Assembly (NCBI RefSeq): GCF_014651855.1
Contig: NZ_BMXR01000002.1
Location: forward strand, 124,001-188,000
From: Saccharospirillum salsuginis
GTDB lineage: Bacteria; Pseudomonadota; Gammaproteobacteria; Pseudomonadales; Natronospirillaceae
Length of the DNA: 64,000 nt
Direction of reading: 5' to 3'
In this document: piece after piece, positions 1 to 10,114 of the stretch
Position numbering within the stretch: position 1 is the stretch's first letter
Layout: each line of letters opens with the position of its first letter
The notes under the pieces: generated by a model
Told to the model about the DNA's origin: nothing
The model's database searches: none
The model's input: only the letters and a program-made list of their open reading frames with translations
Program-made: the position numbers and the translations under genes

Positions 1-1
1 G

Positions 2-541
2 AAAAACCCCAGTTCCATTTTCCTGAACAAGAGCACCGAGCAATCCCCGGGCTCGATTGTCACTGTCGTCTGGGAAGGCACCCGGCCGCTGCTGATCGAA
101 CTCCAGGCGTTGGTCGACGGTGCCAACATGGGCCACCCCCGCCGCGTCGCCGTCGGTCTCGACACCAACCGGTTATCGATGATCCTCGCCATCCTCAACC
201 GTCACGGCGGCGTCTTCACCGGTGATCAGGATGTCTTCCTCAACGTCGTCGGCGGCGTCCGGGTCACCGAAACCAGTGCCGACCTCGCTACCTTGCTGGC
301 GGTCCTGTCCAGCCTGCGCGACCGGCCGCTGCCGAGAGACTGGGTCGTCTTCGGCGAGCTCGGCCTCAACGGCGAGCTTCGCCCGGTGCCGAACGGCCAG
401 GAACGCATTATCGAGGCGGCCAAACACGGCTTCCGCAAGGCGATCATCCCCAAGGCCAACCAACCCAAGAAACCCATCGACGGCATGGCCGTGGTGGGTG
501 CGACTCGCCTTGATGAGGTACTCGAGGCCCTTCGGGATTGA
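2..541 (+). CDS. radA: DNA repair protein RadA, C-terminal part (5' end outside window)
   Basis: The frame is open from base 2, so the gene starts upstream of the window; about 179 C-terminal residues are present. This is the Lon-protease-like domain of RadA/Sms, the branch-migration ATPase that processes recombination intermediates; the KNRFG motif and RecA core lie outside. Visible family signatures are 'EGTRPLLIELQALV', 'NRLSMILAILNRHGG', 'DVFLNVVGGVRVTETSADLA' and 'FGELGLNGELRPV'. An internal ATG at 110 would cut off conserved sequence and is not a start. The gene ends normally, and repeat family I begins 53 bases after the stop. The identification is firm; only the N-terminus is unknown. 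Confidence 0.93.
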   Translation, partial: KNPSSIFLNKSTEQSPGSIVTVVWEGTRPLLIELQALVDGANMGHPRRVAVGLDTNRLSMILAILNRHGGVFTGDQDVFLNVVGGVRVTETSADLATLLAVLSSLRDRPLPRDWVVFGELGLNGELRPVPNGQERIIEAAKHGFRKAIIPKANQPKKPIDGMAVVGATRLDEVLEALRD

Positions 542-594
542 TGAGAATGTGGTTTGTTTTCCGGGTGCCTTCTACACCTGGTTTGCCTCTGGGG

Positions 595-696
595 CGCTGG
601 GGGGTAGACCCATTTGGGGTCGCCGTGAATACGTCCATGTAGGCTTGGCCGCAGCGTCCCTGCTGCGGACATCCCCATATGGGTCTACCCCCCAGC
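595..696 (+). repeat. Family I hairpin repeat, copy A
   Basis: About 24-base outer arms (595-619 and 673-696, 'GGGGTAGACCCAT' against 'ATGGGTCTACCCC') enclose the family core. The core contains hairpin 1 (TACGTCCATGTA) and hairpin 2 (CCGCAGCG...TGCTGCGG). It lies in the 500-base gap between the convergent radA and PA4642-like genes, where it could act in 3'-end formation. The rest of the gap (697-878) holds a 7-bp perfect stem at 755-771 (GAGCTTG/CAAGCTC) without a T-run, and no gene. Confidence 0.85.
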
Positions 697-878
697 CCCC
701 ACACCCCGGATGTGGCTCGGTCCAGATGAATTTCCCATAAACACGTCAGTGATTGAGCTTGATCCAAGCTCATCGTGAGAAGTAGTGCAGTACCAACTGA
801 TGTTTGACTATCTGGAGTAGTAGGATGTTTGAGGGTTTTTGGCGTAGGAATTTTGAGGATCTATTTGCACCAAACTGA

Positions 879-989
879 GTGCGTGGTGGGGGTGAGGTGT
901 TCAGGGGATGTCCGCAGCATGGATGCTGCGGCCAAGCCTACATGGATGTATTGACGGCGACCCCTGAAGGCCTTACTCCCACCATGCAC
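879..989 (-). repeat. Family I hairpin repeat, copy B
   Basis: This is the same core as copy A in reverse orientation. The hairpins are CCGCAGCATGGATGCTGCGG and TACATGGATGTA. The arms, 879-907 and 961-989, are different from those of copy A but complementary to each other (left starts GTGCGTGGTGGG, right ends CCCACCATGCAC). It sits 52 bases downstream of the stop of the minus-strand PA4642-like gene. Confidence 0.85.
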
Positions 990-1041
990 GGATTCCTGGC
1001 TAACAAAGAGAAATAGCCACCCAGGAAGGAGTAGAAGGCAC

Positions 1042-1320
1042 CTAACCTTCCAGTACCGCCAGATAATCGGAAGCCTGGGTGTGCTTGCGCAGAATGTCCG
1101 CCAGTGTCTCACCTTCGAGGTTTTTGGCCTCGACGTTCCGCCCCTTCTCGCGGAAAAGTTTGACGAAACGGGCGAACGTCTCCTCGTTCATGCGTGTATA
1201 AGCCCGGTAAAGGCAGTGGAAATCCGGGTCTGTGCCGTCATAGGTCTTGAAATCGAGGTATTCGGCCAGTCGATCCTCGCTCCAGACTTCACCCTCAACG
1301 CGCTTTTTGTCTCGTTTCAT
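1042..1320 (-). CDS. PA4642-like small conserved protein
   Basis: A 92-residue soluble protein starting 'MKRDKKRVEGE' with the middle motif 'DGTDPDFHCLYRAYTRM' and ending 'LADILRKHTQASDYLAVLEG'. It resembles from memory the PA4642 family of uncharacterised gammaproteobacterial proteins of about 95 residues. The C-terminal half ('GRNVEAKNLEGETLADILRKH') reads like a single ankyrin-type helix-turn-helix unit. No signal peptide or membrane segment is visible. It is convergent with radA and divergent from tamA, with about 240 bases of promoter region (1321-1560) between. Function unknown; family assignment is moderately sure. Confidence 0.72.
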   Translation of the reverse strand: MKRDKKRVEGEVWSEDRLAEYLDFKTYDGTDPDFHCLYRAYTRMNEETFARFVKLFREKGRNVEAKNLEGETLADILRKHTQASDYLAVLEG

Positions 1321-1620
1321 CGAGCATCCTCAACGATAATGGGCGCGTTGCCTGGATCGGGGCCGGTTACGAACCGGGGAACGGCCGAACCTGACCGGAC
1401 AACAGCGCCAAAAATGGGTCGTGCGACTTTTATTCACTGGCCGACGATTTTAAAGTTATAGCCGGCCTGGGTGAAATGACCTATTGGAATATGTGACCTG
1501 GCTCCCGGCTATATGTTGGTCATCCCGGGTTCAGCCTGAAACGGTTAGGATGAAGGGTGACACGGGCCGGGCTTATGGAGAACGATTATCTGCAACCGAC
1601 TGACAAGGCAGTTTATATGG

Positions 1621-3411
1621 GTGTTGCCCCTCCTGATGCTGGGAGGAGCTGTGAAGGCGGAGGAAACCGCCGGGCTGCCCCCTGTATTGAAAAACAACCT
1701 CATTGTCGAGCCCGGTAACCGCGCGCTGCACCGCGCCCTGATCGCTCAGTTGGAGCAGTATCGCGAATCGCTGGGTTCCATCAATCTCTCTCCCAATCTG
1801 TCGCGGCTGTCTCGTGGCGAGATCGAACGCATGCGTCAGGTGCTCGATTCACACGGCTTTTACGACGCCGATATCATTTACCGGACCGTGCCCGAATCCC
1901 AGGTCGACTACACCTTCTTCGAATCGACGATTCGGTTGTTTACCGGTGCTCAATACGACGGCGAACACATCCAATATCGGATCGACACCGGAGAACAGTA
2001 CAAGGTACTGAGCGTGACCATCGACGGGGTCGACATCGAAACGCCGGAGACCTGGCCATTGGCTGGGGTCGGCGAGCCGATGGTGGCGGAGACCATTTTG
2101 GCGGATCAGTCCCAGTTACGCGCGATTATCGATGACAAGGGCTGTTATTTCACGCTTGAGGTGACTCATCAGGTACGTCTGGCCGAGGCGGAGCACGGCG
2201 GGCATCTGGTCTACCGGGTGTTGGCGAACCAGCCGTCGAAGGTGGGGGACATCACGTTCAGCGGGACGGAAGGTGTGAGTGAACGCTTTCTGCGCCGCCA
2301 GACGGATCTGGACGACGGTGCCTGCTTCAGCCGGGCGGATATCGACCAGGCGGTGCTGAACCTCTATCAGACGCAATTATTCGCCACGGTACGCCGGTCG
2401 TTGACGCGCACCGAGGAGGGCCGGGTCGACGCCCGGTTCGATCTGGTGCAACGGCCGCCGCGGACGGTCCGCGCCGGTGTTGGCTGGGACACCGATCAGG
2501 GCTTCGGGCTGAAGCTCGGTTGGGAGCACCGCAATATGTGGGGCCGGGCGCAGCGGCTGACCCTGGGCACCGAACTGTGGGCCGAGCGCCAGTCGGCGAA
2601 TGCGCAAATCACTCTGCCCGGTTTTCTGGAAGCGCGGAATACTCTGGTCTGGAATAACACCGTGTCGCATGAAACCCCGGAGGACAAGGAGTATTACAGC
2701 GGTGAGAGTCGGGCCACCATCAACCGCCAGGCATCGCGCGAGGACACCTACCGTTACGGCATCGCGTACGAGCGCATCGACGAAAAGGTCAATGATAAGT
2801 GGAATACCTTCAGTCTGCTGCGTTTTCCACTGGCCTATGAGTACGATGAAAATCCCAACAGCCTGAACCCGCGACGAGGTGTACGTTACAACGTTCAGAC
2901 TGAGCCGGTTTTCAGTTTGTCCGGCAGCAGCGATCCGTTTTTTGTCGGGACCCTGGGCTGGGCCAGTTATCGGCCCCTGGGCGACGATGTTGTGTTGGCC
3001 AATCGACTCGAATGGACATCCTTGTGGCCATTGACCGATACCGCCGATCTCGACCGGATCCCGGATTCCGAACGCCTTGTGTCCGGCGGCGGTGGCTCGG
3101 TACGTGGTTATCCCTATCGGTCCATCGGTGTGGACGGCACTTCAGAAGGTGGCACCCAGAAATGGGAAGGCGCGCTGGAATTGCGCGCCCAGATGGGGCA
3201 AAACTGGGGCGTGGCGCTGTTCACCGACGTCGCCAGTGTTAGTGAAGAGTGGAACCCCACCCGCGATCAGGACTGGTTCACCGGCATCGGCATGGGCGTT
3301 CGCTACTACACGGCCCTGGCACCGATACGCTTTGACGTGGCCATTCCGATGAACCGGCGAGACAGCGATGCCGCCTTTCAAATTTATCTCAGTCTCGGGC
3401 AGGCCTTTTAA
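1621..3411 (+). CDS. tamA: Outer-membrane translocation and assembly module protein TamA
   Basis: TamA is the Omp85-family outer-membrane half of the TamAB module, which helps insert autotransporters and other beta-barrels and supports envelope lipid homeostasis. The N-terminal 250 residues correspond to the POTRA domains; the remainder is the 16-strand barrel with the Omp85 lid-lock motif 'GSVRGYPYRSIG' near residue 490 and a C-terminal strand ending in aromatic F. The 596 residues match the family. The GTG at 1621 gives a signal peptide with no positive n-region; the open frame continues to 1561 and would add 'NRLTRQFIW', so a non-standard start upstream (for example ATT at 1585) is possible. 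The stop overlaps the tamB start (TAATG). Confidence 0.9.
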   Translation: MLPLLMLGGAVKAEETAGLPPVLKNNLIVEPGNRALHRALIAQLEQYRESLGSINLSPNLSRLSRGEIERMRQVLDSHGFYDADIIYRTVPESQVDYTFFESTIRLFTGAQYDGEHIQYRIDTGEQYKVLSVTIDGVDIETPETWPLAGVGEPMVAETILADQSQLRAIIDDKGCYFTLEVTHQVRLAEAEHGGHLVYRVLANQPSKVGDITFSGTEGVSERFLRRQTDLDDGACFSRADIDQAVLNLYQTQLFATVRRSLTRTEEGRVDARFDLVQRPPRTVRAGVGWDTDQGFGLKLGWEHRNMWGRAQRLTLGTELWAERQSANAQITLPGFLEARNTLVWNNTVSHETPEDKEYYSGESRATINRQASREDTYRYGIAYERIDEKVNDKWNTFSLLRFPLAYEYDENPNSLNPRRGVRYNVQTEPVFSLSGSSDPFFVGTLGWASYRPLGDDVVLANRLEWTSLWPLTDTADLDRIPDSERLVSGGGGSVRGYPYRSIGVDGTSEGGTQKWEGALELRAQMGQNWGVALFTDVASVSEEWNPTRDQDWFTGIGMGVRYYTALAPIRFDVAIPMNRRDSDAAFQIYLSLGQAF

Positions 3412-6400
3412 TGGCGGTACGATTACGCAAAGTGGCTCTGCACGCCTGGCTCTGGACCCTGGCTGCATTGCTGGCCCTTATCGTGCTGATCATCGTAGCG
3501 ACCGGACTCGTGCTGGGGACCGAGCGCGGCCGTCTGCTGATTCTGGAGCAGGCCGAGCTGTGGTTGCCACGACTGACCGATCAGACCTTGGTGATCGAGA
3601 ACGCGTCGGTGCCGAGCCTGGGGGATTGGCGTCTGGGGCGGGTGACATGGCAGGCGGGCGATTCCGGGCCGCGCGTTTCGCTCAGCGATGCGCGCTTGCA
3701 GTTCAGGCCGCGTTACCTGTTCCAGCGGCGCCTGTGGGTGGATGCCCTGACGGCCGGCGGTGTCCAGGTCACCCTGCCCGAGTCCGTATCGACCGAGCCC
3801 GAGCCGTCCGAGGGGGGCTCTTTCTCCCTCCCCGAATTGCAGGCCTTGTGGCCGAGCATTCCACCGATCCGGCTTGAGAAACTCCAGGTCGACCGGCTGG
3901 CGCTGAACCTGCCGGGCCGGTCACCACTGATCACGTCGGTCGACAGCGATGCCCAGATCAACTGGGGCAGCTGGCCGGCCCGCCTTAACCTGTCGCTTCG
4001 TCAGGGCGAGCGCAGCGACCTGTCGCTGTCCGTCGCCGTCGACGCGGTCGATTCGTTGCGCGTCACCGGCACGGTTCGGTCGCCCGCCGACAGCGACTGG
4101 GCCAACTGGCTGGATTGGCCGCTGGACGATGCCTTGGCCGGCCAGTGGGACATTGAGCTGCGAACCGGGGAGGCCGGTTATGAGGCCAATATTCGCGACC
4201 TGGTGTTGCCCTGGCGCGAATACCAACTCAGCGCCAACGGGTCGGTCAGTGTCGATCCGTCCTTGAGCCGGGTGTTCCTGTCGGAACTGTCCCTGGCTGT
4301 CGACGGCCATTCAGCGCGTGTCCACGGGTTTCTGGAGGCCGATCGATCCGACCTGACGCTACGCTTCGACGACATGCCACTGGGCCTGGCCAATGGCCTG
4401 ATACCGATCGAGGGGCTGGACGGATCCCTGGCCGCGAATGGCCGTTTGACCGGCGGCTGGCGGTCGCCCCGTTTCGAAGGGGAGGCGGCGTTCGACGGGC
4501 AATTGCAGGGTGAAACCGTGACCGTGGAGACCCGGTCCCGGGCCACCGCCGACGGAGTCATGCTGGAGACCGCCGATCTGGCCTGGGGGGAGGCCCGCGT
4601 GTCGGCCTCCGGCGCGATCCAGTGGACCGACCGTCGAATCGACCTGGACCTGAACTGGCGGGACGTCGCCGACAGCCGCTGGCAACCCTGGGTGCCGGGC
4701 TGGCCGTCGGACCTGTCGTTGCGCACGTCCGGCGAGGGTCGACTGAGCGGTGCTCTGTCCGATCCGACGCTGGACGCCTCCGTTCAAGTCGACGGAAGCT
4801 ATCGCGAGCAGTCCTTGTCGTTGACCTCGGCCGTGCGTTTGTCCCGGCGTGACCTGGCTTTAAACGGACTGGCATTGACCACCGACCAGGGACGTGTTGA
4901 CGGCCATGCCGAACTGACGTTTGCCGATCTGACCTTCACCGCCGGTACCCGACTGGATGACGTGCGCTCCCGCTGGCTCGATAGTCTGGGCATCCAGTTA
5001 CCGGTCGAGCAGGACTGGGGCGCGACCGGCGATCTGACCTGGTCCGGTACCCTGACCGACCCGCGCGCCGAAGGCGACCTGAACGTGGTCGGGCAGTGGC
5101 AGCAACAGCCGATGAACGCTCAATTGCGACTGGACGAAGTGACGCTGCGGCATCTGACGCTCGGCGAAAGCCAATTGACACTGTCGGATGCCCGGGCTCG
5201 TCTGTCCGGCGGGGTCGACTGGCAACAGCAACAACTGGATCTGCGGGCGCGGCTGCAACAATTACGACTGCGCCAGGTTCGTCCCTTTCTGCCGGAAATG
5301 CCCGTCTGGCTGGACAACTTGCGCGGCGGCACCAGCGGCGACCTCACCGTCGCCGGGCCCTGGACGGCACCGAGTGTGGTCGGGGATCTGGTGTTCGAGG
5401 GCGAATGGCAGGAGCGGCCCCTTCGGCTCGATCTCGACGTCAGTGCGCCCGAACGGGAGCGCTGGCAGGTGCGCAACGCGCGGCTGAAATGGGGCGATCT
5501 GTCGGCCGATTTTCAGGGCGACCTGCAACCGTTCGAGCCCTCGCTGAACGGGCGCTTCAACATCGCCGGGTTCAAACCTTCCGATCTGACCGTGCTGCCG
5601 ATGAAGGTACCGGCCACGGTATCCGAACTCAGTGGTCGGGCCAGAGCCTCCGGGACGATCAGCGGGTCACTGATGGCGCCGACCCTGACCGGGAGCGTCG
5701 GTTTCGACGGTCAATGGCAGGGAGCCAACTTGAAACTGGATGGAGATATCCAGCACCTGGATCCACAGCGGGTGCAGTTGGACAACATGACCCTTCGTTC
5801 CGGCAAGGCCCGCCTGACGGCGCGTGGTGCCGTGGACTTCGATCCGTTGAGCTTCGATCTGCATACCGAACTGACCGACCTGCAATGGCAGCAGCTCGAG
5901 TCCTGGGTGCCCAAACCCGAGGGTTTGCCGCTCGAAACCCTGTCCGCCAATGCGTCCGGCGAACTGACGCTCACCGGTGACTGGCCGCGCCCCAGGGTGG
6001 ACGGTCAATTGAACGCGCGTGGCGACTACCTGAACCAGAGTTTCCAGTTGGACTGGCGCGGGCAGGGCGGTCTGGCCGGTGCCCTGGCGCACCAGGTGCA
6101 AATGAATTGGGGCCAGGCGGACCTGACCGCCGATCTGGATACCGAAGGCGATACCGTCGACGGTCTGCTGCGGTTATCGAATTTTCAGGTCGCGCAAATG
6201 CGCGCTCTGGGCGTGCCCCTGGGGCCGCAACTGACCGGCCAGGCCTCGGCCGATGTCCAGATCTCCGGCGCGATCACCGACCCGTCGATCGACGCCACCG
6301 TATCGGCGGACGGCACCTGGCGGCCGCCGTCGGCCGTGTTCGCCAGTGACACCGCCTGGAACATCGACGTTGAAGCCGACGGTCAACTGGACGATTGGCG

Positions 6401-8084
6401 CATCGAGCGGGGGCAGGCCGATCTGGGGCCGGCCGGACGGATCTCCGTGCAGGGTTCGGGAACCATGAACAGCATCGACCTGACCGTGAACCTGGACGCA
6501 CCCGAATTGCGTTATTGGCTGCCCGATGAATCACGGTGGATCGGTAGCCTGAGTGGCCGACTCAACATAGCGGGAACGCCGGCCGCACCCGATATCTCGG
6601 CGGACCTGGAATGGGATTCGGCACGCTGGCCATTGGCAATGACCGTTACGGCACAGACCGATGACGGTCAACACGGGCTTCAGGCCCGCCTGACCAAGGA
6701 CGGCGCCGAACGACTCTCGGTCGATGTGTCCACGGCGCAAACGGCCCTGTCCGCCTGGCGCGACGACATCAGTGAGCGGCGGTTCGAAGCGGATGCCACA
6801 ATCGATACCGATGCCGAATCACTGTCTCTGTTACTGCAACAAAGCGCAGAGCAGGATTTTCGCGGGGACATCAGCGGCCGCCTGTCCATTGTCGGCAGTC
6901 TGGCGCAACCGGAATGGGAAGGCGAGGCGCGGTTTCGCAACGGTCGCTACGAGAACGCCAACTACGGGACCGTGCTGTCCGACATCAGCGCCAACCTGAC
7001 CGCCAACAACCGCACGCTCGAATTATCACTGGATGCCGGTGACGATGGCAGCGGAAATGTATCGCTGGATGGAACCGTCAACTGGCCCGAAGACCGCACC
7101 GAGTGGTGGATGCCGGAACTGGACCTGTCGCTCGACACCCGCAATGCGCACCTGGTGCGCCGGGCCGACATCGATGCCACGGTGAATGGCGGTTTGACCG
7201 TCGAGGGCCCCTGGCGCGACCTGACCGTGGCCGGCGAATTGGAAGTGATGCCGCTGACGATCAAATTGTCCTCGTTTTTGCAGTCCAGTGTGCCCTCGCT
7301 CAATGTCGTCCGTACCTCGCAGGAGACGGAACAGGACGAGAGCATTCGGGCGACGCCCTACGCACCCAGCGGGCAATGGCAGGTGCGTATCCGAGTCGAC
7401 CGCCGCGCGCAGATTTATGGCCAGGGGCTCGAGGCTGAACTGGGAGGCGAAACCGATTTGACCGATAGTCTGACCAGTCCCGAAGTCGGCGGCCGCTTCG
7501 AAGTTATTCGCGGGACCTACACCGCGTTCGGCAAAATCTTCCAGATCGAGAGCGGCACGGTTCAGATCCAGGGCAGCCAGATCATGCTGGACATCGATGC
7601 TGTCTACGAAGGGCCGGAATTAACCGTGGACCTGCGCATCACCGGCAACCAGGACCGGTTGGACCTCACCATGACCTCGACACCGCCGTTGTCCAATGAC
7701 GAGTTGCTGGCGCGACTGTTGTTCGGCAAGCGTATCGAGGAGATGACGGCCGTCCAGGCCCTGCAGCTGGCTTCCGCGCTCAACAGCCTGCGCAACCCGG
7801 GCAGCGGTCTGGATTTGTTCGGCACGACACGCGAACTGCTCGGCCTCGACGCCCTGACCATCGACAGCGGCACCAACGAAGCCGGCGAGACCGGCGTCAA
7901 TGTCCAGGCCGGCAAGTACCTCAGCGACCGCTTGTACCTGCAGGTGGAATCCGGCGTGCGCACCGACGAAACCTTCTCCAGCCGGTTGCAGTACCAGGTG
8001 ACGCCGAACGTGAATTTCGAGTTCTATACCCAGGGTGAAATCGGTTCGGGCGGGGTGGAGTTGAACTGGAAGAACGACTATTAG
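3411..8084 (+). CDS. tamB: Translocation and assembly module inner-membrane protein TamB
   Basis: A very long 1557-residue protein with one N-terminal membrane anchor (residues about 12-35, 'LWTLAALLALIVLIIVATGLV') followed by repetitive beta-strand sequence and a C-terminal TamB (DUF490) domain from roughly residue 1200. Proteins of this AsmA-like type form a periplasm-spanning hydrophobic groove between the inner membrane and TamA, and are implicated in phospholipid transport and barrel assembly. The repeated pattern 'SGxLTxxGxWxxPxxxG' is visible throughout. Its ATG overlaps the tamA stop, so the two are translationally coupled. Length exceeds the E. coli protein (about 1260), which is common outside enterics. 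Confidence 0.92.
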   Translation: MAVRLRKVALHAWLWTLAALLALIVLIIVATGLVLGTERGRLLILEQAELWLPRLTDQTLVIENASVPSLGDWRLGRVTWQAGDSGPRVSLSDARLQFRPRYLFQRRLWVDALTAGGVQVTLPESVSTEPEPSEGGSFSLPELQALWPSIPPIRLEKLQVDRLALNLPGRSPLITSVDSDAQINWGSWPARLNLSLRQGERSDLSLSVAVDAVDSLRVTGTVRSPADSDWANWLDWPLDDALAGQWDIELRTGEAGYEANIRDLVLPWREYQLSANGSVSVDPSLSRVFLSELSLAVDGHSARVHGFLEADRSDLTLRFDDMPLGLANGLIPIEGLDGSLAANGRLTGGWRSPRFEGEAAFDGQLQGETVTVETRSRATADGVMLETADLAWGEARVSASGAIQWTDRRIDLDLNWRDVADSRWQPWVPGWPSDLSLRTSGEGRLSGALSDPTLDASVQVDGSYREQSLSLTSAVRLSRRDLALNGLALTTDQGRVDGHAELTFADLTFTAGTRLDDVRSRWLDSLGIQLPVEQDWGATGDLTWSGTLTDPRAEGDLNVVGQWQQQPMNAQLRLDEVTLRHLTLGESQLTLSDARARLSGGVDWQQQQLDLRARLQQLRLRQVRPFLPEMPVWLDNLRGGTSGDLTVAGPWTAPSVVGDLVFEGEWQERPLRLDLDVSAPERERWQVRNARLKWGDLSADFQGDLQPFEPSLNGRFNIAGFKPSDLTVLPMKVPATVSELSGRARASGTISGSLMAPTLTGSVGFDGQWQGANLKLDGDIQHLDPQRVQLDNMTLRSGKARLTARGAVDFDPLSFDLHTELTDLQWQQLESWVPKPEGLPLETLSANASGELTLTGDWPRPRVDGQLNARGDYLNQSFQLDWRGQGGLAGALAHQVQMNWGQADLTADLDTEGDTVDGLLRLSNFQVAQMRALGVPLGPQLTGQASADVQISGAITDPSIDATVSADGTWRPPSAVFASDTAWNIDVEADGQLDDWRIERGQADLGPAGRISVQGSGTMNSIDLTVNLDAPELRYWLPDESRWIGSLSGRLNIAGTPAAPDISADLEWDSARWPLAMTVTAQTDDGQHGLQARLTKDGAERLSVDVSTAQTALSAWRDDISERRFEADATIDTDAESLSLLLQQSAEQDFRGDISGRLSIVGSLAQPEWEGEARFRNGRYENANYGTVLSDISANLTANNRTLELSLDAGDDGSGNVSLDGTVNWPEDRTEWWMPELDLSLDTRNAHLVRRADIDATVNGGLTVEGPWRDLTVAGELEVMPLTIKLSSFLQSSVPSLNVVRTSQETEQDESIRATPYAPSGQWQVRIRVDRRAQIYGQGLEAELGGETDLTDSLTSPEVGGRFEVIRGTYTAFGKIFQIESGTVQIQGSQIMLDIDAVYEGPELTVDLRITGNQDRLDLTMTSTPPLSNDELLARLLFGKRIEEMTAVQALQLASALNSLRNPGSGLDLFGTTRELLGLDALTIDSGTNEAGETGVNVQAGKYLSDRLYLQVESGVRTDETFSSRLQYQVTPNVNFEFYTQGEIGSGGVELNWKNDY

Positions 8085-8232
8085 GTAGGGCAGAAGAGGG
8101 CGTGAGCCCGTTATCTGCCGTGGAGAGCGAGCCGGGCCAGTAGATCATCCGTGGGCAGGGCATTCTCCCCACGGCAGATAACGCTACGCCCGATGCCGGG
8201 ATGCCGGACCAGACGTACCACTTCTGCCCTGC
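8085..8232 (+). repeat. Family II nested inverted repeat, copy 1
   Basis: A MITE-like unit of about 148 bases that starts at the base directly after the tamB stop. Outer ends are GTAGGGCAGAAG and CTTCTGCCCTGC; an inner pair reads GTTATCTGCCGTGGAGA and TCTCCCCACGGCAGATAAC. The reverse complement of the element at 23864-24009 aligns over most of its length, including GCCGGGATGCCGGACCAGAC. No coding capacity. Confidence 0.85.
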
Positions 8233-8368
8233 CTGCCCCCACCCAACCACCGTCAGCCGATCCAGACAGCGGTGATCGTCCCGAGACAATCCAACCTCTG
8301 GCCTCCACGCCCCGCATTTCATATCCTCCCGCTTTTCCCAATCATTCCACTCCCGCCAAGGAGGCTTT

Positions 8369-10114
8369 GTGTCTGTTTTCTGGCAACTGCGCTGGTTCTT
8401 CAAGGAAGAATGGCGCCGCTACAGCATTGCCGTGCTGGCGTTGGTCGTTGTAGGCCTGGCCGTTCTGGTCCCGCCCTGGATCACGGGCAGGGTGGTCGAT
8501 GCCATCGCCGCGGGCACTCTGACGCTCGAGCGGTTGTTCATCAATGTCGGCATCGTGATCGGGATCGCGGTGCTCAGCTATGTCATGCGCGTTATCTGGC
8601 GGGTGGCGTTGTTCGGCGCCAGCTATTCGCTGGCCAATCGATTGCGGCGGGATCTCTACCGCCACCTGACTACTCAGTCGCCCCGGTTCTTCCAGAAGCA
8701 CAAGACGGGCGATCTGATGGCGCGCGCGACCAACGATATCCAGGCCGTGGAAATGACCGCCGGCGAGGCCGTGCTGGCGCTGTTCGACGGTGCGCTCACC
8801 GGCATTCTGGTGTTGACCGTGCTGGTCACCCAGATCAGTTGGGAACTGACGCTGATCGCGCTGATGCCCTGGCCCATCGTCGGTTATTTCATGTGGCGGT
8901 TCGGTCAGGAACTGCATGAGTCGTTTCGACTGGCCCAGGCTCGCTTCAGCGACCTGAACGACAAGGTGCAGGAAAGCGTTTCCGGCATTCGGCTGGTGCG
9001 CGCCTTCGGTCGCGAGGGCATCGAGGATGACCAGTTCAATGCCATCGCCCGCGAAGCGAACCGGGCCAACCGGATGGTGGCGCGTACCGACAGCAAGTAC
9101 GACCCGGCCATCTCGCTGGCCGTCGGCATGTCCTTCTTCCTGAGTGTCGGTGGCGGCGCCTGGTTCATCGTTCACGATCAGATGACCGTCGGTGAATTGA
9201 CCAGTTTTACGCTTTACCTCGGCTTCATGATCTGGCCGATGTTCGCCGTCGGCTGGATGTTGAATCTGGTTGAGCGCGGCCAGGCCGCCTACGACCGCAT
9301 TGACGAACTGATGCACACCGAACCGGACATCGCCGATCACGGGACCTTCGAGGATAAAACAGCGCCCGAACTGGACATCTCTGTTCACGAGTTCCGCCAT
9401 CAACCGGACGGTGACGCCACACTCACCGACATCCTGATCACCGTCGGCGCCGGCGAGTTGATCGGCCTGGTCGGTCCCACCGGTGCCGGCAAGACCACGC
9501 TGCTCGATCTAATCCTGCGTCTGCAACAGGGCCCGGATGTCGACATTGCCCTGGGCGGGCATCGACTCAGCGAATTCACGCTGGCTAATTTGCGACGCCA
9601 CCTGGCTTGCGTACCGCAAACCCCGTTTCTGTTCACCGCCACTCTGGCCGAGAACATTGCCCTCGGCCGGCCGGACGCCAGTCGGGACGATATCGAACGG
9701 GTGGCGCGCATCGCCCAGGTTCACGACGATATTCTGCGTTTCCCGGACGATTACGACACACTGGTCGGCGAACGCGGCGTGACCCTGTCCGGCGGCCAGA
9801 AACAGCGGGTCGCCATCGCCCGGGCACTGTTGCTCGACGCCCCGGTCCTGATTCTGGACGATGCCCTGTCGGCCGTGGATGTGCGTACCGAGCAAAGCAT
9901 TCTGGCGCACCTGAAAGCCGAGCGGGCCGGGCGCACGACGCTGATTGCCTGTCATCGCCTGACGGCCATCGAAGACGCGGACCAGATCCTGGTGCTGGAA
10001 CATGGGCACTGTGTCGAGCGCGGCACACACCGTTCGTTGCTCGCCGCAGGAGGCTGGTACCGACGCACTTACGATTATCAACAGCTGGAACGGGCCGTGG
10101 AGGACGGGCGATGA
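8369..10114 (+). CDS. mdlA: ABC exporter half-transporter, MdlA-like (degenerate catalytic site subunit)
   Basis: A 581-residue inner-membrane ABC exporter subunit: six membrane helices in residues 1-320, nucleotide-binding domain after about 330. Walker A is 'GPTGAGKT' (near 368), signature 'LSGGQKQR' (near 472) and Walker B 'LILDDALSAVD' (near 494). The catalytic glutamate after the Walker B aspartate is replaced by aspartate, as in the degenerate-site subunit of heterodimeric exporters. It starts with GTG, supported by AAGGAGG seven bases upstream. It overlaps the next gene by ATGA. Substrate unknown; MdlAB/SmdAB relatives are multidrug-like exporters. Confidence 0.85.
   Translation: MSVFWQLRWFFKEEWRRYSIAVLALVVVGLAVLVPPWITGRVVDAIAAGTLTLERLFINVGIVIGIAVLSYVMRVIWRVALFGASYSLANRLRRDLYRHLTTQSPRFFQKHKTGDLMARATNDIQAVEMTAGEAVLALFDGALTGILVLTVLVTQISWELTLIALMPWPIVGYFMWRFGQELHESFRLAQARFSDLNDKVQESVSGIRLVRAFGREGIEDDQFNAIAREANRANRMVARTDSKYDPAISLAVGMSFFLSVGGGAWFIVHDQMTVGELTSFTLYLGFMIWPMFAVGWMLNLVERGQAAYDRIDELMHTEPDIADHGTFEDKTAPELDISVHEFRHQPDGDATLTDILITVGAGELIGLVGPTGAGKTTLLDLILRLQQGPDVDIALGGHRLSEFTLANLRRHLACVPQTPFLFTATLAENIALGRPDASRDDIERVARIAQVHDDILRFPDDYDTLVGERGVTLSGGQKQRVAIARALLLDAPVLILDDALSAVDVRTEQSILAHLKAERAGRTTLIACHRLTAIEDADQILVLEHGHCVERGTHRSLLAAGGWYRRTYDYQQLERAVEDGR

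Noticed and set aside
9607-10110. N-terminal extension of MdlB into the mdlA gene
   Set aside because: The extension is Arg/Gly/Pro-rich shadow sequence; the ATG at 10111 overlaps the mdlA stop and begins the conserved protein.
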